This document shows positions 1-8,961 of a DNA stretch of 33,666 nucleotides, one piece after another; positions within the stretch are counted from its first letter, which is position 1; every line of letters starts with the position of its first letter. The position numbers and the translations under genes were made by a program. The DNA lies in the IMG/VR virus record IMGVR_UViG_3300009156_000061, positions 1-33,666 of that record; one strand, 5' to 3'. The DNA is from a virus. The notes under the pieces were generated by a model, which saw only the letters and a program-made list of their open reading frames with translations, did no database searches and was not told the DNA's origin.

Positions 1-102
1 CCATTCCCGTCCTCACGCAAGTTACATTAATTACGTACCCGAACTAAATTCATGACCGCAGTTTCCCTGATGCACCGTGAATAATTGGTGAACAAGATCC
101 GG

Positions 103-1422
103 TCAGGCGACTTTCGCGCCCGGCATGGCGATAACCTTTTTCCGCTCTGGCAGGATGCCAAACCATTCGGCAGCTTCCTCAGGCGTTTTGAGCGCGAGGT
201 AATTCTGGCGGATCATCGTTTCCGTGTTGCCGGATTCCAGCGCCACCGCGCCCACGGACCCAGCCTCGCCCTTGTCGTCCATCAGTTCAGCCACGCGATA
301 AGACGCGCAGGAATTTCGGAGCGCGTTCTTTTTATATTTCACCCCGGCGTGCCTGGCCAGACGGACCAGTGCCTCGTCGTATTTCTGGTAGGTGCAGCAA
401 AGCAGTTCTTCGTATCCTTCGGTCCCTGGAGTCGGCTGGCAGAGATTCAGCCACGCCTGGAGATTCTCGCGGATCTTAATGTTGCGCTTCCTTCTGGTGC
501 CACCCTTGGCGGCAGTGACCTTGATGTACCCGTTCCTGATGTCGGCCCATTTCTGACGGATGACCTCACCGGGTCGCATATTCCCAAAGGCGCACAGGAC
601 CAGGACGGGCAGCAGGCACTTCCCCTCGTCCACATCCCGGCGATACCATTGCGGGAAGCTCTCGCGAGGCAGGAGCGCCGTCGCCAGAAGCTTCTTCATC
701 TCAGCAGGGGTGAAGGTTTCCGAGTCGATCACTTCACCCTCCTTCGCTTCGGCAATTTTCTTGAAATCGATTGAATTCTTCACGATTGCGTTCTGGTCTT
801 CCGCATACCGCAGGAGGGTAATGATCCCGTTCCGGTAATTGTTGCGGGATCGTCCCCCCATTTGGGGCAGGCTTCGCAGGAAGGCATCAATACGTTCCTT
901 GGTTACGGTGTGAATCTCCTGCTGAAACGCCCTCGAAAATGTCGTGAGGTAATGCCCGAGAGTCTTGCAGTAAGCATCGGTGACACCGTCCTTCTTCTTG
1001 GCCTCCAGCATCTCCTTGGCGATGTCTTCCACCCGGCGGAACTTCAAGTTGCTCGGGTGTCGTTCCACCCAGAAGTGAACCGCCTCCACGATGGATGTGG
1101 AACCGAGGAGAGAGGTTGCTTCGTCGAAAATCCTGGCGATCTCATCGACCGTTTTCCCGTGTTTCTTTGCCACCTCCCGGCTACGGGCAAACTCGACGCA
1201 TTCCGCGTTGGAGAGGGCCAGTCCCTGAAGGTCTCCATTCTTGACCGAGTTGTTGATTTCATCCGCTCGCGCCTTGGCCTTTTCCCAGGTGTTTTTGGTT
1301 TCGCGTTTCCGCACGCCACCGACGTAGTGGACGATCGTGAATTCATTCTCGTCCGGCCGGTAGATCCGCACGATCGAACTGCCTTTTTGAACAACGTAGG
1401 GGAAGCTATTGGGTAATTTCAT
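103..1422 (-). CDS. int: Phage tyrosine recombinase (integrase)
   Basis: Probably catalyses site-specific integration and excision between attP and a host tRNA gene. The 439-aa length is normal for a phage integrase. An N-terminal arm-binding and SAM-like core-binding region (about residues 60-230) precedes a catalytic domain. Visible catalytic elements are the box I Arg in NMRPGEV, the beta-hairpin Lys region AAKGGTRRKRN, box II NALRNSCASYRVA, and the Tyr in IRQNYLAL. The usual His of HxxR is Asn, and the usual GH before the Tyr is GN. I recall both as common in integrases of Planctomycetes/Verrucomicrobia, so I do not read them as inactivation. The ATG at 1422 has no clear ribosome site. 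The gene reads away from an att-like tRNA fragment at 1514-1539, the usual position for an integrase. Confidence 0.93.
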   Translation of the reverse strand: MKLPNSFPYVVQKGSSIVRIYRPDENEFTIVHYVGGVRKRETKNTWEKAKARADEINNSVKNGDLQGLALSNAECVEFARSREVAKKHGKTVDEIARIFDEATSLLGSTSIVEAVHFWVERHPSNLKFRRVEDIAKEMLEAKKKDGVTDAYCKTLGHYLTTFSRAFQQEIHTVTKERIDAFLRSLPQMGGRSRNNYRNGIITLLRYAEDQNAIVKNSIDFKKIAEAKEGEVIDSETFTPAEMKKLLATALLPRESFPQWYRRDVDEGKCLLPVLVLCAFGNMRPGEVIRQKWADIRNGYIKVTAAKGGTRRKRNIKIRENLQAWLNLCQPTPGTEGYEELLCCTYQKYDEALVRLARHAGVKYKKNALRNSCASYRVAELMDDKGEAGSVGAVALESGNTETMIRQNYLALKTPEEAAEWFGILPERKKVIAMPGAKVA

Positions 1423-1435
1423 TTCCGGTCGTTAC

Positions 1436-1675
1436 TGTCAGAAAGTTTACAGAAAAAAACAATCAAAAATCTCGAACTCACACTTAAGTCGTTGTGGGAG
1501 AGGTACATAAAAATGGCTCCAAAGGCAGGACTCGAACCTTAAAAAAGCATTTCTCGTAGGTGCGTGGAAGTGCGTTCTGACCGCATGGATATTGGGTGAA
1601 ACGCACTATTGGCCAAATTGTCAGAAAGTCGCCAGAACGAACCTGCACGCAAGTTTACTGTCAGAATTGTCAGAA
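1436..1675 (+). repeat. Four direct TGTCAGAA repeats around the att core
   Basis: Identical 8-mers start at 1436, 1619, 1659 and 1668, all in the same orientation. Two of them extend to TACTGTCAGAA and two to TTGTCAGAA. One lies left of the tRNA fragment and three lie right. They occur in the 285-bp gap between the integrase and the last late gene. This is the expected layout of integrase arm-type binding sites or of an excisionase or regulator site. Nothing else gene-like is seen in the gap. Confidence 0.6.
1514..1539 (-). other. attP-like core: 3' end of a tRNA gene
   Basis: On the minus strand this reads as the T-loop (TTCGAGT), the 3' half of the T-stem, a 7-nt acceptor strand, a discriminator G and the encoded CCA. 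Sequence 5' of the T-loop is A/T-rich and cannot form the other tRNA arms, so only the tRNA 3' end is present. Integrases often use such segments as the crossover core, and the phage copy restores the tRNA end. It lies 92 bp upstream of the integrase start. Phage late genes lie on the far side, which means attP and not attL or attR. The tRNA type cannot be told from this fragment. Confidence 0.8.
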
Positions 1676-1707
1676 GATTTTCGACCCTTAAACCGGCTCC
1701 AAATCTC

Positions 1708-4700
1708 TCACTGAGTGGGCGCGGTCATCGCCCTCTGAATTTCCTCTGTGGTCCCGGTCGGCACTCGCGTCTGCTGCGCTCGCAATTCCTCCCGTTTTCC
1801 CGTCCGCAAATCCGCGTCTATCGCGCCCTTGATTTGGATGGTCGCCATCCGTGCTGCGTCCGTGGCTTTGGCGGCACCAATCTGTGCCGCCGTCCCGAAC
1901 TCTGTTTCGGTCGCAAAGAACGTCGCCAGGTCGCGCATGATCGGGGCACCGGCGATGAACGCATTCACAAACGCGGCTCGATCCGCGATATTACCCGTGA
2001 GGCCAAATGCATTGTTGGTGATCCATTTGTGGGTTGGGCCAAATTTGTACAATTCCGCGAGGAGGAAGCTTTTCAGGATCCCGCCCATCTGTCCCACCAT
2101 GCCGGTCGGGCTGAGTAGTTCCTTCTCAATGGTGGCAATCTGCATTCCCGCACTGATCCCGCCTGCCGCTTTGAAAGCGCCCTCCACGATATCCGCTGGC
2201 CGCGTTATGTCATGAATGCCTCTGAGCCGACGCATGGTCTCGTCCCCAACCAGGGCGTGAATACGACTGGAGAGCATGTCCCCGCTGGGATCATCCTGCA
2301 GGAAACCGCGCAGCGCGGCGGAATGAAGCCGCTCTTTGCCTTCCGGCCCACCCATTGATTCATGAAAGATCCGCAAGATGGTGCGTTGCCGCATCTCGTC
2401 AATGATGTCCGGCCGGTCGCTGAGTAAACTCATGACCTCCCGCACGTCCCGCACCTCACTGGTTGGACTGAAGATCAGATTTTCTACGAGCTTGCTCGGC
2501 TCGTCGCGGAACTCACCTTTGCGGAGCTGATCCAGGTGGGTATTACGCAACCGGATTTCCCTGGCTTCCTGCAAAGTGGCGAGGTCTTCCAGCGATTCCT
2601 TGGTGAGCGAACCCTGATCGATCCGCGCCGCCAGTTCCACCGCATCCACATTGCGTAAGAGTTTTCCTTTTTGGGCAGCTCCACCGGCTTGGGCAATCGC
2701 AAGCAACTGCTCGGTTTGCTGACCGAACACGTCATCGACAATATCGGGCTGCTTTTCAAAAGCGTTCGTCAGGCGCTTCGCGAACCGATCCATGTTAATG
2801 GCGTTGTTCCCGAGAGTGCGACCGATCAGCGAATCAGCGTAGGAACGGCGGAGGTGATCCATCTCGGGGCTTTGCGCTCCGAAGAAATCCCGGTAGGTCG
2901 ACCAGACTCCCTGATCGCGGCTGGCCCGGTCGACAATCTCGTAGAAATTCAAAGCACCCGCCTGATTCTGCTCCTTCAAAATCGGCAGGATGTCCAGGTT
3001 CTTGAACCGCTGCATTCCGTTGCGTTTGAAATCCTGCGCGGTTTGCCATGCCTGGCGGAGTGCGCCCGTATCATCAAGTGTTTCGAGTCCCCTCTCAATT
3101 TGCAGAGTGAGCGAGGCGTAGAGTTTACCCAACCGTGCCTCTGGAATGCCGCCCAGTGTAAACCCATCCATGGCCCTCCCGATGTCAGCCCGGGCTTCAA
3201 TCAAATCGGCGTAGCCGGTCCTGCCGGGGACGGAAAGGTTATTCAGAATGGCGGTCGTGTTCGGGTTGAGTACACCCGCAATCGGCCGGGTTTGTGTTTG
3301 GAAAACTTCGATTGGATTGCCGTAAGTGGGATCGTAGCCGGGCACTCCCACTTCCCTTTCAATGGAGGCCATGCTGGCGAGTGCTTCCTGTGCATCCCTA
3401 GCCAGTGGTGTCGTGTCGATATTCCTTCCCTGCCCAGAAATGCGCGGATCGTCCGTGACCACCCTCGCGAGTGCTACGGCCCGGTCGTTAAATTCATTCC
3501 ACATCCTCTCTGTTGCCTGGAACAGGCGTTGCCCCACCGAGGTGGTGCTGACGTTGGATGGAATCCGGGTGGCAGCAGCAACCCCGTTTTTAATTTCCTG
3601 ATCGGCCTGCTCGAGAACATCCCGTGTCCCGCGATCAACCACATGATCCAACGCGTCAAACTGCGTGCCAATATGGGACATGGCACGCTGCCCGACGATG
3701 TCGGCGGGTGGCACGGCGCTGGGATCACGACCGAGGGTGATGCGAATCATGTTGTCCACGGCGGCGCGTTGTTCAGCGGCGCGTTCGGCAAACACACCCG
3801 CGCTGCCGGGTTTAATCGTGCCGTAGGCTTCAGTGCGTCCAAGGAATGGACTGCCGGTAGCTTGCGCCGGGGTAAAATCGTAAATGACACCTTCCCGTCG
3901 CCACATCTCTGCTGCCGCCTCCGCATCCATTTGGATCGGACCCCGCTGGCTTAATGGGGTCACAAACCGACTGGCGAGCTTGCCCATGGGAGCGTCCACT
4001 GCCGTACCAAAGAGGAAGTCAGATAAGGTGTTGTAGCCTTGTTCCTTCAGGACAGTTGGCGCATTAACGTCCTGCAAATTACCTGTTGCTCTGAGTCCTG
4101 TCCTCCCTATCAGCTGCTCCGCCGTATTGACGACACCACTAGCCAGGGCACCTCGCGCATTCGCCGCGATCACGCCGCTCCGACTGTTCAAAAACCACTT
4201 GGCGATACTGGAAGCGTTTTTCAGTGCAGTTGGATTTCTGCCGAGGGTAGCGACTGCACCCGCCAGCATGGACGGAGCATTAGCCAGAACAAAAGCAAAG
4301 TCGCCTGGATCCATCCCGACCGGGTTAGCCAGCACGTCGCGTTCTTCCCCGGTGTTGGGATCTGTGATGGTCAGGACGGGATCACCAATCGAGTTGTAGC
4401 GAATCTCTTTGATATTGGGATTGGCGCGCTTAATGAAATAGTCCAGTTCGGCGCGATTCAGCGTGAACTGCTCCACCATCCGAGTGGTGAAGTTTTCCGC
4501 CCGGCGATCTGTCCCGGTGATGTCAAAAGGAACACCAGGACGCTCCCCCAGCATCCGGCGGGTGTCTGGACTCTCTGTATCCAGGAACGGACGGTGCAGC
4601 ATCGTCATCGCGGCGGAGGCCGCGCTACCGATTGGGCGCAGCATACTGTCCCCGAATGTCTCTCGCTGTTCCGGTGGTGTGGTCTGAGGAGTGGCTTGCG

Positions 4701-4941
4701 GAGTAGTAGTGGTGGTGGTGGGCGGTTCATCCTCGACCGGGACTGGCGGCGCATTGAGTTTGGCGAGGAACGCCTCCCGCGCAGTCATTGGCGCTTCCGG
4801 TGTCGGCGCTGGCACGTCCGGTCTCGGAACAGTGGCACCTACGCTGGTGTCCGGTGGCGGAGTCGGGATCTGTGGCGTGGGCACATTCTCTCCCACGGCC
4901 AATCGGCTCAGGAACTCGTCTTTAGTGGCAATGTCCGCCAT
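1708..4941 (-). CDS. Very large putative internal virion / DNA-ejection protein
   Basis: This 1077-aa protein is the last gene of the late region. I do not recognise a catalytic domain. The N-terminus holds two similar short motifs (residues 7-17 TKDEFLSRLAV; about 52-63 MTAREAFLAKLNA) separated by Pro/Thr-rich linkers, including a run of six Thr encoded by a triplet microsatellite near 4707-4722. The rest is mostly helical with a few Gly/Ala-rich hydrophobic stretches, as in ejection proteins of podoviruses. Size, position after three other Gln/Gly-rich virion-like proteins, and the end-of-cluster location all fit the largest internal virion protein. The start follows the upstream stop as TAATTTATG. 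A lytic transglycosylase domain, common in such proteins, was not seen. Confidence 0.6.
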   Translation of the reverse strand: MADIATKDEFLSRLAVGENVPTPQIPTPPPDTSVGATVPRPDVPAPTPEAPMTAREAFLAKLNAPPVPVEDEPPTTTTTTPQATPQTTPPEQRETFGDSMLRPIGSAASAAMTMLHRPFLDTESPDTRRMLGERPGVPFDITGTDRRAENFTTRMVEQFTLNRAELDYFIKRANPNIKEIRYNSIGDPVLTITDPNTGEERDVLANPVGMDPGDFAFVLANAPSMLAGAVATLGRNPTALKNASSIAKWFLNSRSGVIAANARGALASGVVNTAEQLIGRTGLRATGNLQDVNAPTVLKEQGYNTLSDFLFGTAVDAPMGKLASRFVTPLSQRGPIQMDAEAAAEMWRREGVIYDFTPAQATGSPFLGRTEAYGTIKPGSAGVFAERAAEQRAAVDNMIRITLGRDPSAVPPADIVGQRAMSHIGTQFDALDHVVDRGTRDVLEQADQEIKNGVAAATRIPSNVSTTSVGQRLFQATERMWNEFNDRAVALARVVTDDPRISGQGRNIDTTPLARDAQEALASMASIEREVGVPGYDPTYGNPIEVFQTQTRPIAGVLNPNTTAILNNLSVPGRTGYADLIEARADIGRAMDGFTLGGIPEARLGKLYASLTLQIERGLETLDDTGALRQAWQTAQDFKRNGMQRFKNLDILPILKEQNQAGALNFYEIVDRASRDQGVWSTYRDFFGAQSPEMDHLRRSYADSLIGRTLGNNAINMDRFAKRLTNAFEKQPDIVDDVFGQQTEQLLAIAQAGGAAQKGKLLRNVDAVELAARIDQGSLTKESLEDLATLQEAREIRLRNTHLDQLRKGEFRDEPSKLVENLIFSPTSEVRDVREVMSLLSDRPDIIDEMRQRTILRIFHESMGGPEGKERLHSAALRGFLQDDPSGDMLSSRIHALVGDETMRRLRGIHDITRPADIVEGAFKAAGGISAGMQIATIEKELLSPTGMVGQMGGILKSFLLAELYKFGPTHKWITNNAFGLTGNIADRAAFVNAFIAGAPIMRDLATFFATETEFGTAAQIGAAKATDAARMATIQIKGAIDADLRTGKREELRAQQTRVPTGTTEEIQRAMTAPTQ

Positions 4942-4944
4942 AAA

Positions 4945-6633
4945 TTATTTCTTGGACTCGTCGTACAGCTTCGTTGCTTCTTCCTTGCTGATTTTACCAG
5001 CATTGGTGGCTCGGATCAGCCCCTCGTCATCGATCACTCCAAACATATACATGCGCCTGACTTCGCGGGGATCAATCTGCCGAATCAACGAGTCCGGTAT
5101 CTGCTTCTCGACAGTCTTCAACCGGCGCAGTTGTCCGGCGACCAGCATATTTCGCATGTTCCCAACCTTGCCGAGGGCCAGTTCGGGTTTATCCGTCCAG
5201 CTTCTCACATCCCCGAGTTTGTCGAGTTGCCGTCGTTCATAGAGGGACATATTCCCGGTATCGATCCGCAGTCCGTCTGCAACCCGGGTGAACATGAGAC
5301 CGGCCTGGTTACGGGTGATGCCGAGGTAAGCCGGTGAGTTGGGATCGAATACGCCTTGAACATTTTCGAAGAATTCCCCGACGATTCCTTGTGGCCCGAA
5401 TGCGCCCGGCACCTTGCGAATCGCCTCCTCGACTTTATCCAGTTCATACAGCGCCTCGTCCGCAGCGCCTATCTTCCGGTTGAGTTCGGTCCTGTTCGCC
5501 GTGGTCTGTCCACCCGCTGCGCCGCCCTTGGTGATACTAATGGTGCCATCCGGGGAGACGGTGACACTTTCGCCTTTCGCCGCATCCCGAATGCGCTGCA
5601 AATCCGTAAAGCGTTTAACACGGGCTGGATCGCCTGCGGCTTCCAGATTCGCCAGATCCTCCTCCTCGCGTCCGATTCCAGAGAGTGGTTTCTGATATCC
5701 AGCAAGGATCGATCTCGCTTTTTCTTTAGCCTCTGGAGTGGCGTTCGGATCAGCGAGAATCGCGGTTTGCGCGGCCTTATCGCGGACGACCTGCATTTCC
5801 GCAGGCATCTTGCCACCCTCTTGCTCGTCGTATCCCGCAATTACCCGTTCCGCTTGCGCGACGTCTTCCGGTGTGGAACTTGGATTGGCGATGATCCTCC
5901 GCTGTTCGGCAATATCGCGAGCCACCTGTCCCTTGTCCGGCAGCGTTTGCGATTCCAGATTCAGAATCTGCCGATCGATCTGTCTTAGTATCGCCGGGTC
6001 GGTGGTCTTGCCCCGTTGGTCATATAACGTGTTCAGCTGTCTGTTGATCTGAATTGGAAGAGCACCTGCCTGGGCCGAACCATACTGAAACTTGCCTTCC
6101 GGCGTTGTGATCTCAGCGACGGTGGGCGCACCACCCATCTTCTTCTGCATCTTTTCATTCGCCAGAAACGCCGTCTGGTTCTGATAGAAAAGCTGTCCGT
6201 TTTGACTGACGGTCGCCAGCGGATATTTGGCGATGATCGGATTATAAATATCCCACGCTTCCGGTTTGCCCCAGAGACCTTTTTGAGAAATCAGGTTTAT
6301 GGCATCACCGACTGCGATGTTCGCTTCCTGAACCTGAAGACCGTAAGCGTTTTGCTTTGCGTCAAATTCCGCCTTATTCTTCTTCGCCACAAAATCCATC
6401 CCGAGTTGGCTGATCTGCGCGGCGTTGATCGCAATTTCCTGTGGCAGCAACTGACTCTGCCGTGTCTGCAGACGCTCTTCCTGTTTCTCCTGCAGTGTGA
6501 GATTCCGCCTGGAGAGGTTTAATTGCTGCTGTTGCTGCGCCAGTTGTTTACCCTGGACGAAAAACTGTCCGAATCCCTGGCCCTGAGCAGAGCCGCTGGT
6601 TTGCTGCGCTAGAACTTGTGAGACTGGGTCCAT
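4945..6633 (-). CDS. Putative internal virion protein, helical
   Basis: This 562-aa protein is rich in Gln, Ala and charged residues. The first 80 residues are coiled-coil-like with a Gln run (GKQLAQQQQQL). Near residues 230-310 there are two copies of a helical unit of about 45 residues: one contains IIANPSSTPEDVAQAERVIAGY, the other ILADPNATPEAKEKARSILAGY in part. This indicates an internal duplication. No enzyme motif is seen. It sits between two Gln/Gly-rich proteins and the very large last gene, with the upstream gene ending as TGATTTATG, so it is probably translated by coupling. A role in the internal core or ejection apparatus is inferred from position and composition only. Confidence 0.55.
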   Translation of the reverse strand: MDPVSQVLAQQTSGSAQGQGFGQFFVQGKQLAQQQQQLNLSRRNLTLQEKQEERLQTRQSQLLPQEIAINAAQISQLGMDFVAKKNKAEFDAKQNAYGLQVQEANIAVGDAINLISQKGLWGKPEAWDIYNPIIAKYPLATVSQNGQLFYQNQTAFLANEKMQKKMGGAPTVAEITTPEGKFQYGSAQAGALPIQINRQLNTLYDQRGKTTDPAILRQIDRQILNLESQTLPDKGQVARDIAEQRRIIANPSSTPEDVAQAERVIAGYDEQEGGKMPAEMQVVRDKAAQTAILADPNATPEAKEKARSILAGYQKPLSGIGREEEDLANLEAAGDPARVKRFTDLQRIRDAAKGESVTVSPDGTISITKGGAAGGQTTANRTELNRKIGAADEALYELDKVEEAIRKVPGAFGPQGIVGEFFENVQGVFDPNSPAYLGITRNQAGLMFTRVADGLRIDTGNMSLYERRQLDKLGDVRSWTDKPELALGKVGNMRNMLVAGQLRRLKTVEKQIPDSLIRQIDPREVRRMYMFGVIDDEGLIRATNAGKISKEEATKLYDESKK

Positions 6634-6636
6634 AAA

Positions 6637-7188
6637 TCACATAAGGCGACCAGCGCCTTGCATCCCGCTGAAGGACGGGGCCGTCTGCGCGGACCACCCA
6701 GCGTCCATGCCGCCATAGCGCAGTTTGCTCGTATCGCCTTCCGGTGTCTTCTCTGGAACTGCAGACTGACCTGGGTTCTTCCCCATCCCGCCGATCGCTG
6801 CCCCGTGAGCACTCGCTGCATTAATTCTACTGGCGAGCCAACTGGGATCAAACCCGGCGGTCAGCATGTTGTTGCCGAGATTGAGACTGCCGCCGGAAGC
6901 ATCACCCATTTGCTGCATTGGTACTGGCTGACCCTGCGCCGCCATCTGCTGTTGCTGCATCATCATCTGCTGCCGCTGGAGCATCTGCTGACCCAGTTCG
7001 AAATATTGTTTGAACTGGTTGTCAGGAGGTCGCTGGTACTGCTGCATATACGCCATGCCAGCGTTATAGCTTGCGGTGTTGGTCGTGGTGTCGCTCTGGA
7101 CATTACCCTGGCCGACATCGACCGGAACGAACGCTTGTCCGGTGCCGCCCATCTCCGTGTCTACATTTCCGTAAGGTGCAAATGCCAT
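6637..7188 (-). CDS. Gln/Met-rich small virion protein
   Basis: A 183-aa protein of low complexity: residues about 65-85 are almost only Gln and Met (QMLQRQQMMMQQQQM), followed by Gly/Asn-rich disordered sequence. No fold or domain is recognised. It is the second gene in a four-gene set (7890 to 1708) in which the last three junctions have the form stop-TTT-ATG. By analogy with podovirus gene order it is probably a small internal virion protein, but this is inference. Confidence 0.5.
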   Translation of the reverse strand: MAFAPYGNVDTEMGGTGQAFVPVDVGQGNVQSDTTTNTASYNAGMAYMQQYQRPPDNQFKQYFELGQQMLQRQQMMMQQQQMAAQGQPVPMQQMGDASGGSLNLGNNMLTAGFDPSWLASRINAASAHGAAIGGMGKNPGQSAVPEKTPEGDTSKLRYGGMDAGWSAQTAPSFSGMQGAGRLM

Positions 7189-7191
7189 AAA

Positions 7192-7890
7192 TTATCCTCC
7201 TGCCATTCCGCCACCCATTCCTCCGCCACCGGCATAGGACATGCCCACGGAAGCGGCAGTATTCCAAAATCTGTCGATCTCTTTACCGAGTGCCGCTGTC
7301 CCCGGATTCGGCGCGGCCGCGATCTGTTCATAGAGAAGGTTGCGCTGGAAGTGCGCGGCGCGATCCTGGAACGCAAACTCAAGTCTCTGCTGCGGACTAT
7401 AGAACATCGAGGACACATCATACGCCTGCGGTGTGAGCATATTCGCCATGCCCTGGTAATTCGCCAGACCTTGCTGCTGCAGTCCCATGCTCGTCATGCC
7501 GAAGTCGCGTGCGGTCAGGTTGCGTCCCAGCATACTCCCACCACCAAATCCACCCGCGAGTGATTGACCGGCGCTGTTCCGCTGGATCTGTGCGGCTACG
7601 TCGGGATTAATCTCCCCGCGCAACTGGGCCATGATATTGCCGCCGATCTGTCCGAGACCACCACCCATCCCCGCTGCCTGCATCGCCTGAGTCAGCGTTC
7701 CGAGACGCTGTTGGACATTGAACTTATTGACCCCAGCAGCCAGTTGTTCCGCGCCGGGAAGGGACGCGACATTCTGCGCGATCGTCTCCGCCTGGACCTT
7801 TGACGGATCGATCTCACCCAGCTCCGGGATGTTTGGTTTCCGCCCGAAAGCTCCAATCGCGTTGCCGATCAAGGCACCGGCTACAGCCAT
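7192..7890 (-). CDS. Gly/Ala-rich putative internal virion protein
   Basis: A 232-aa protein with an N-terminal Gly/Ala helix (MAVAGALIGNAIGAFG), a Gln- and Gly-rich middle and a Gly/Met-rich tail (YAGGGGMGGGMAGG). The N-terminus resembles the small hydrophobic starts of phage ejection proteins, which may insert into membranes. The start is well supported: AAAGGAACC lies about 7 nt upstream of the ATG, 16 nt after the stop of the preceding tail gene. It is the first gene of the probable internal-protein set. No enzymatic motif is visible. Confidence 0.55.
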   Translation of the reverse strand: MAVAGALIGNAIGAFGRKPNIPELGEIDPSKVQAETIAQNVASLPGAEQLAAGVNKFNVQQRLGTLTQAMQAAGMGGGLGQIGGNIMAQLRGEINPDVAAQIQRNSAGQSLAGGFGGGSMLGRNLTARDFGMTSMGLQQQGLANYQGMANMLTPQAYDVSSMFYSPQQRLEFAFQDRAAHFQRNLLYEQIAAAPNPGTAALGKEIDRFWNTAASVGMSYAGGGGMGGGMAGG

Positions 7891-7906
7891 ATAAAGGTTC
7901 CTTTCA

Positions 7907-8959
7907 TCACACTGGGTTCATCACGTTGCCTGCGCCCCATGTTCCGGCGTCTGACACCTTCATCGACATCACCATCCCGTCCCCGAGATAGCTCGCGATT
8001 TCCCCGTCCAATTCCCTCTCTGCGCTCTTGAAATAATATTCCGCCGCATCGATCTCATGGCGTTCCTCCATCAGGATTCCTTTACACATCAATTTGAGTG
8101 CGGCGATGTTCCCGATCACGAACGGATCGTTGTCATTGACGACCGGCACATGCTGCAGTTTGGCTAGAATCTCGATGACCTTTTTATCCTCGCAGGGATC
8201 GCCCGTTGAGTTATGGCAGTCCGGCATCCGCGTGAATCCTGGCAGGAAGGTCGACCGATAGATCGGATGCGTTTCGCTCGGTTCATAAATGGCAAGCAGA
8301 GCAACCTGAGCAGCACTGTTAACATCATAAGAGTAGAGTCGGACGGGATAATTGGTGTTGGCTTTGACGACGTGATAAAGACCGTTGGTCGCCACGTTCC
8401 TGGTGGTCAATACGCCGGTCGTGGAAAGAGTGAGGGTTTCACCTTCGCCCACCGTGGCAGGCAGCAAGAGCGGAACGGGAGAATATCTCCTCTGACTGAA
8501 CTCATCGATGTAACGAAGGTGAATCGTTTTCCCGTTGTCCGATGGGTCACTGGCGACCGCCTGGATCTTGCGCGGTTCGGCGGTACTTGAGAAGACATTC
8601 TCAAAGCAGCAGGTTGTGCCGCGATCGATCAGCTGATAACCGGCGTAGGACTCGGAATCTAGTTTACCCTGTCCACCTTCACCCCAGCCGATGGCTTCGA
8701 ACCATTCCGGCCGGACGATCCCAGGTTGCCTGCAGACCCAGAACGATTTGATATGCCGGATCTGGCGCGGCCACACCAAACAGTCGCTGGACCCTGCGCA
8801 GACCGCATACCGCATCCATGAGCCAACGGGATCGCCGGGACGATTGAGCAATCTCTCCTGCGCTTCATTCGCGTAGATGGGGATCTGCGGACTGCTCGCG
8901 CAGACTTCCAGCACCCTGGCGAGGGTGGGACGAGAGGCTAATAGGGTTAGTGATCTCAT
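7907..8959 (-). CDS. Putative tail tube / head-tail adaptor protein
   Basis: A 350-aa protein with mixed alpha/beta sequence, Trp- and Cys-rich in its first 120 residues, and a C-terminal helical segment (YYFKSAERELDGEIASYLGDG, about residues 308-328). The middle (TLSTTGVLTTRNVATNGLY) looks like beta-strand sequence. It lies between the collar-like and internal virion proteins. In podoviruses that neighbourhood holds the tail tubular proteins that join portal and nozzle. I do not recognise a specific family. The start is an ATG two bases after the upstream stop (TAACAATG). Confidence 0.5.
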   Translation of the reverse strand: MRSLTLLASRPTLARVLEVCASSPQIPIYANEAQERLLNRPGDPVGSWMRYAVCAGSSDCLVWPRQIRHIKSFWVCRQPGIVRPEWFEAIGWGEGGQGKLDSESYAGYQLIDRGTTCCFENVFSSTAEPRKIQAVASDPSDNGKTIHLRYIDEFSQRRYSPVPLLLPATVGEGETLTLSTTGVLTTRNVATNGLYHVVKANTNYPVRLYSYDVNSAAQVALLAIYEPSETHPIYRSTFLPGFTRMPDCHNSTGDPCEDKKVIEILAKLQHVPVVNDNDPFVIGNIAALKLMCKGILMEERHEIDAAEYYFKSAERELDGEIASYLGDGMVMSMKVSDAGTWGAGNVMNPV

Positions 8960-8961
8960 TG

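Noticed and set aside
1490-1600. Complete tRNA gene at the att site
   Set aside because: Only the T-loop, the 3' T-stem and the acceptor end are present. Upstream sequence cannot form the anticodon or D arms.
2671-3954. 427-aa plus-strand frame
   Set aside because: It is antisense to the 1077-aa late gene, starts without a ribosome site and has no domain pattern.
4700-4725. Triplet microsatellite as a phase-variation switch
   Set aside because: Triplet slippage keeps the frame and only changes the number of Thr residues.
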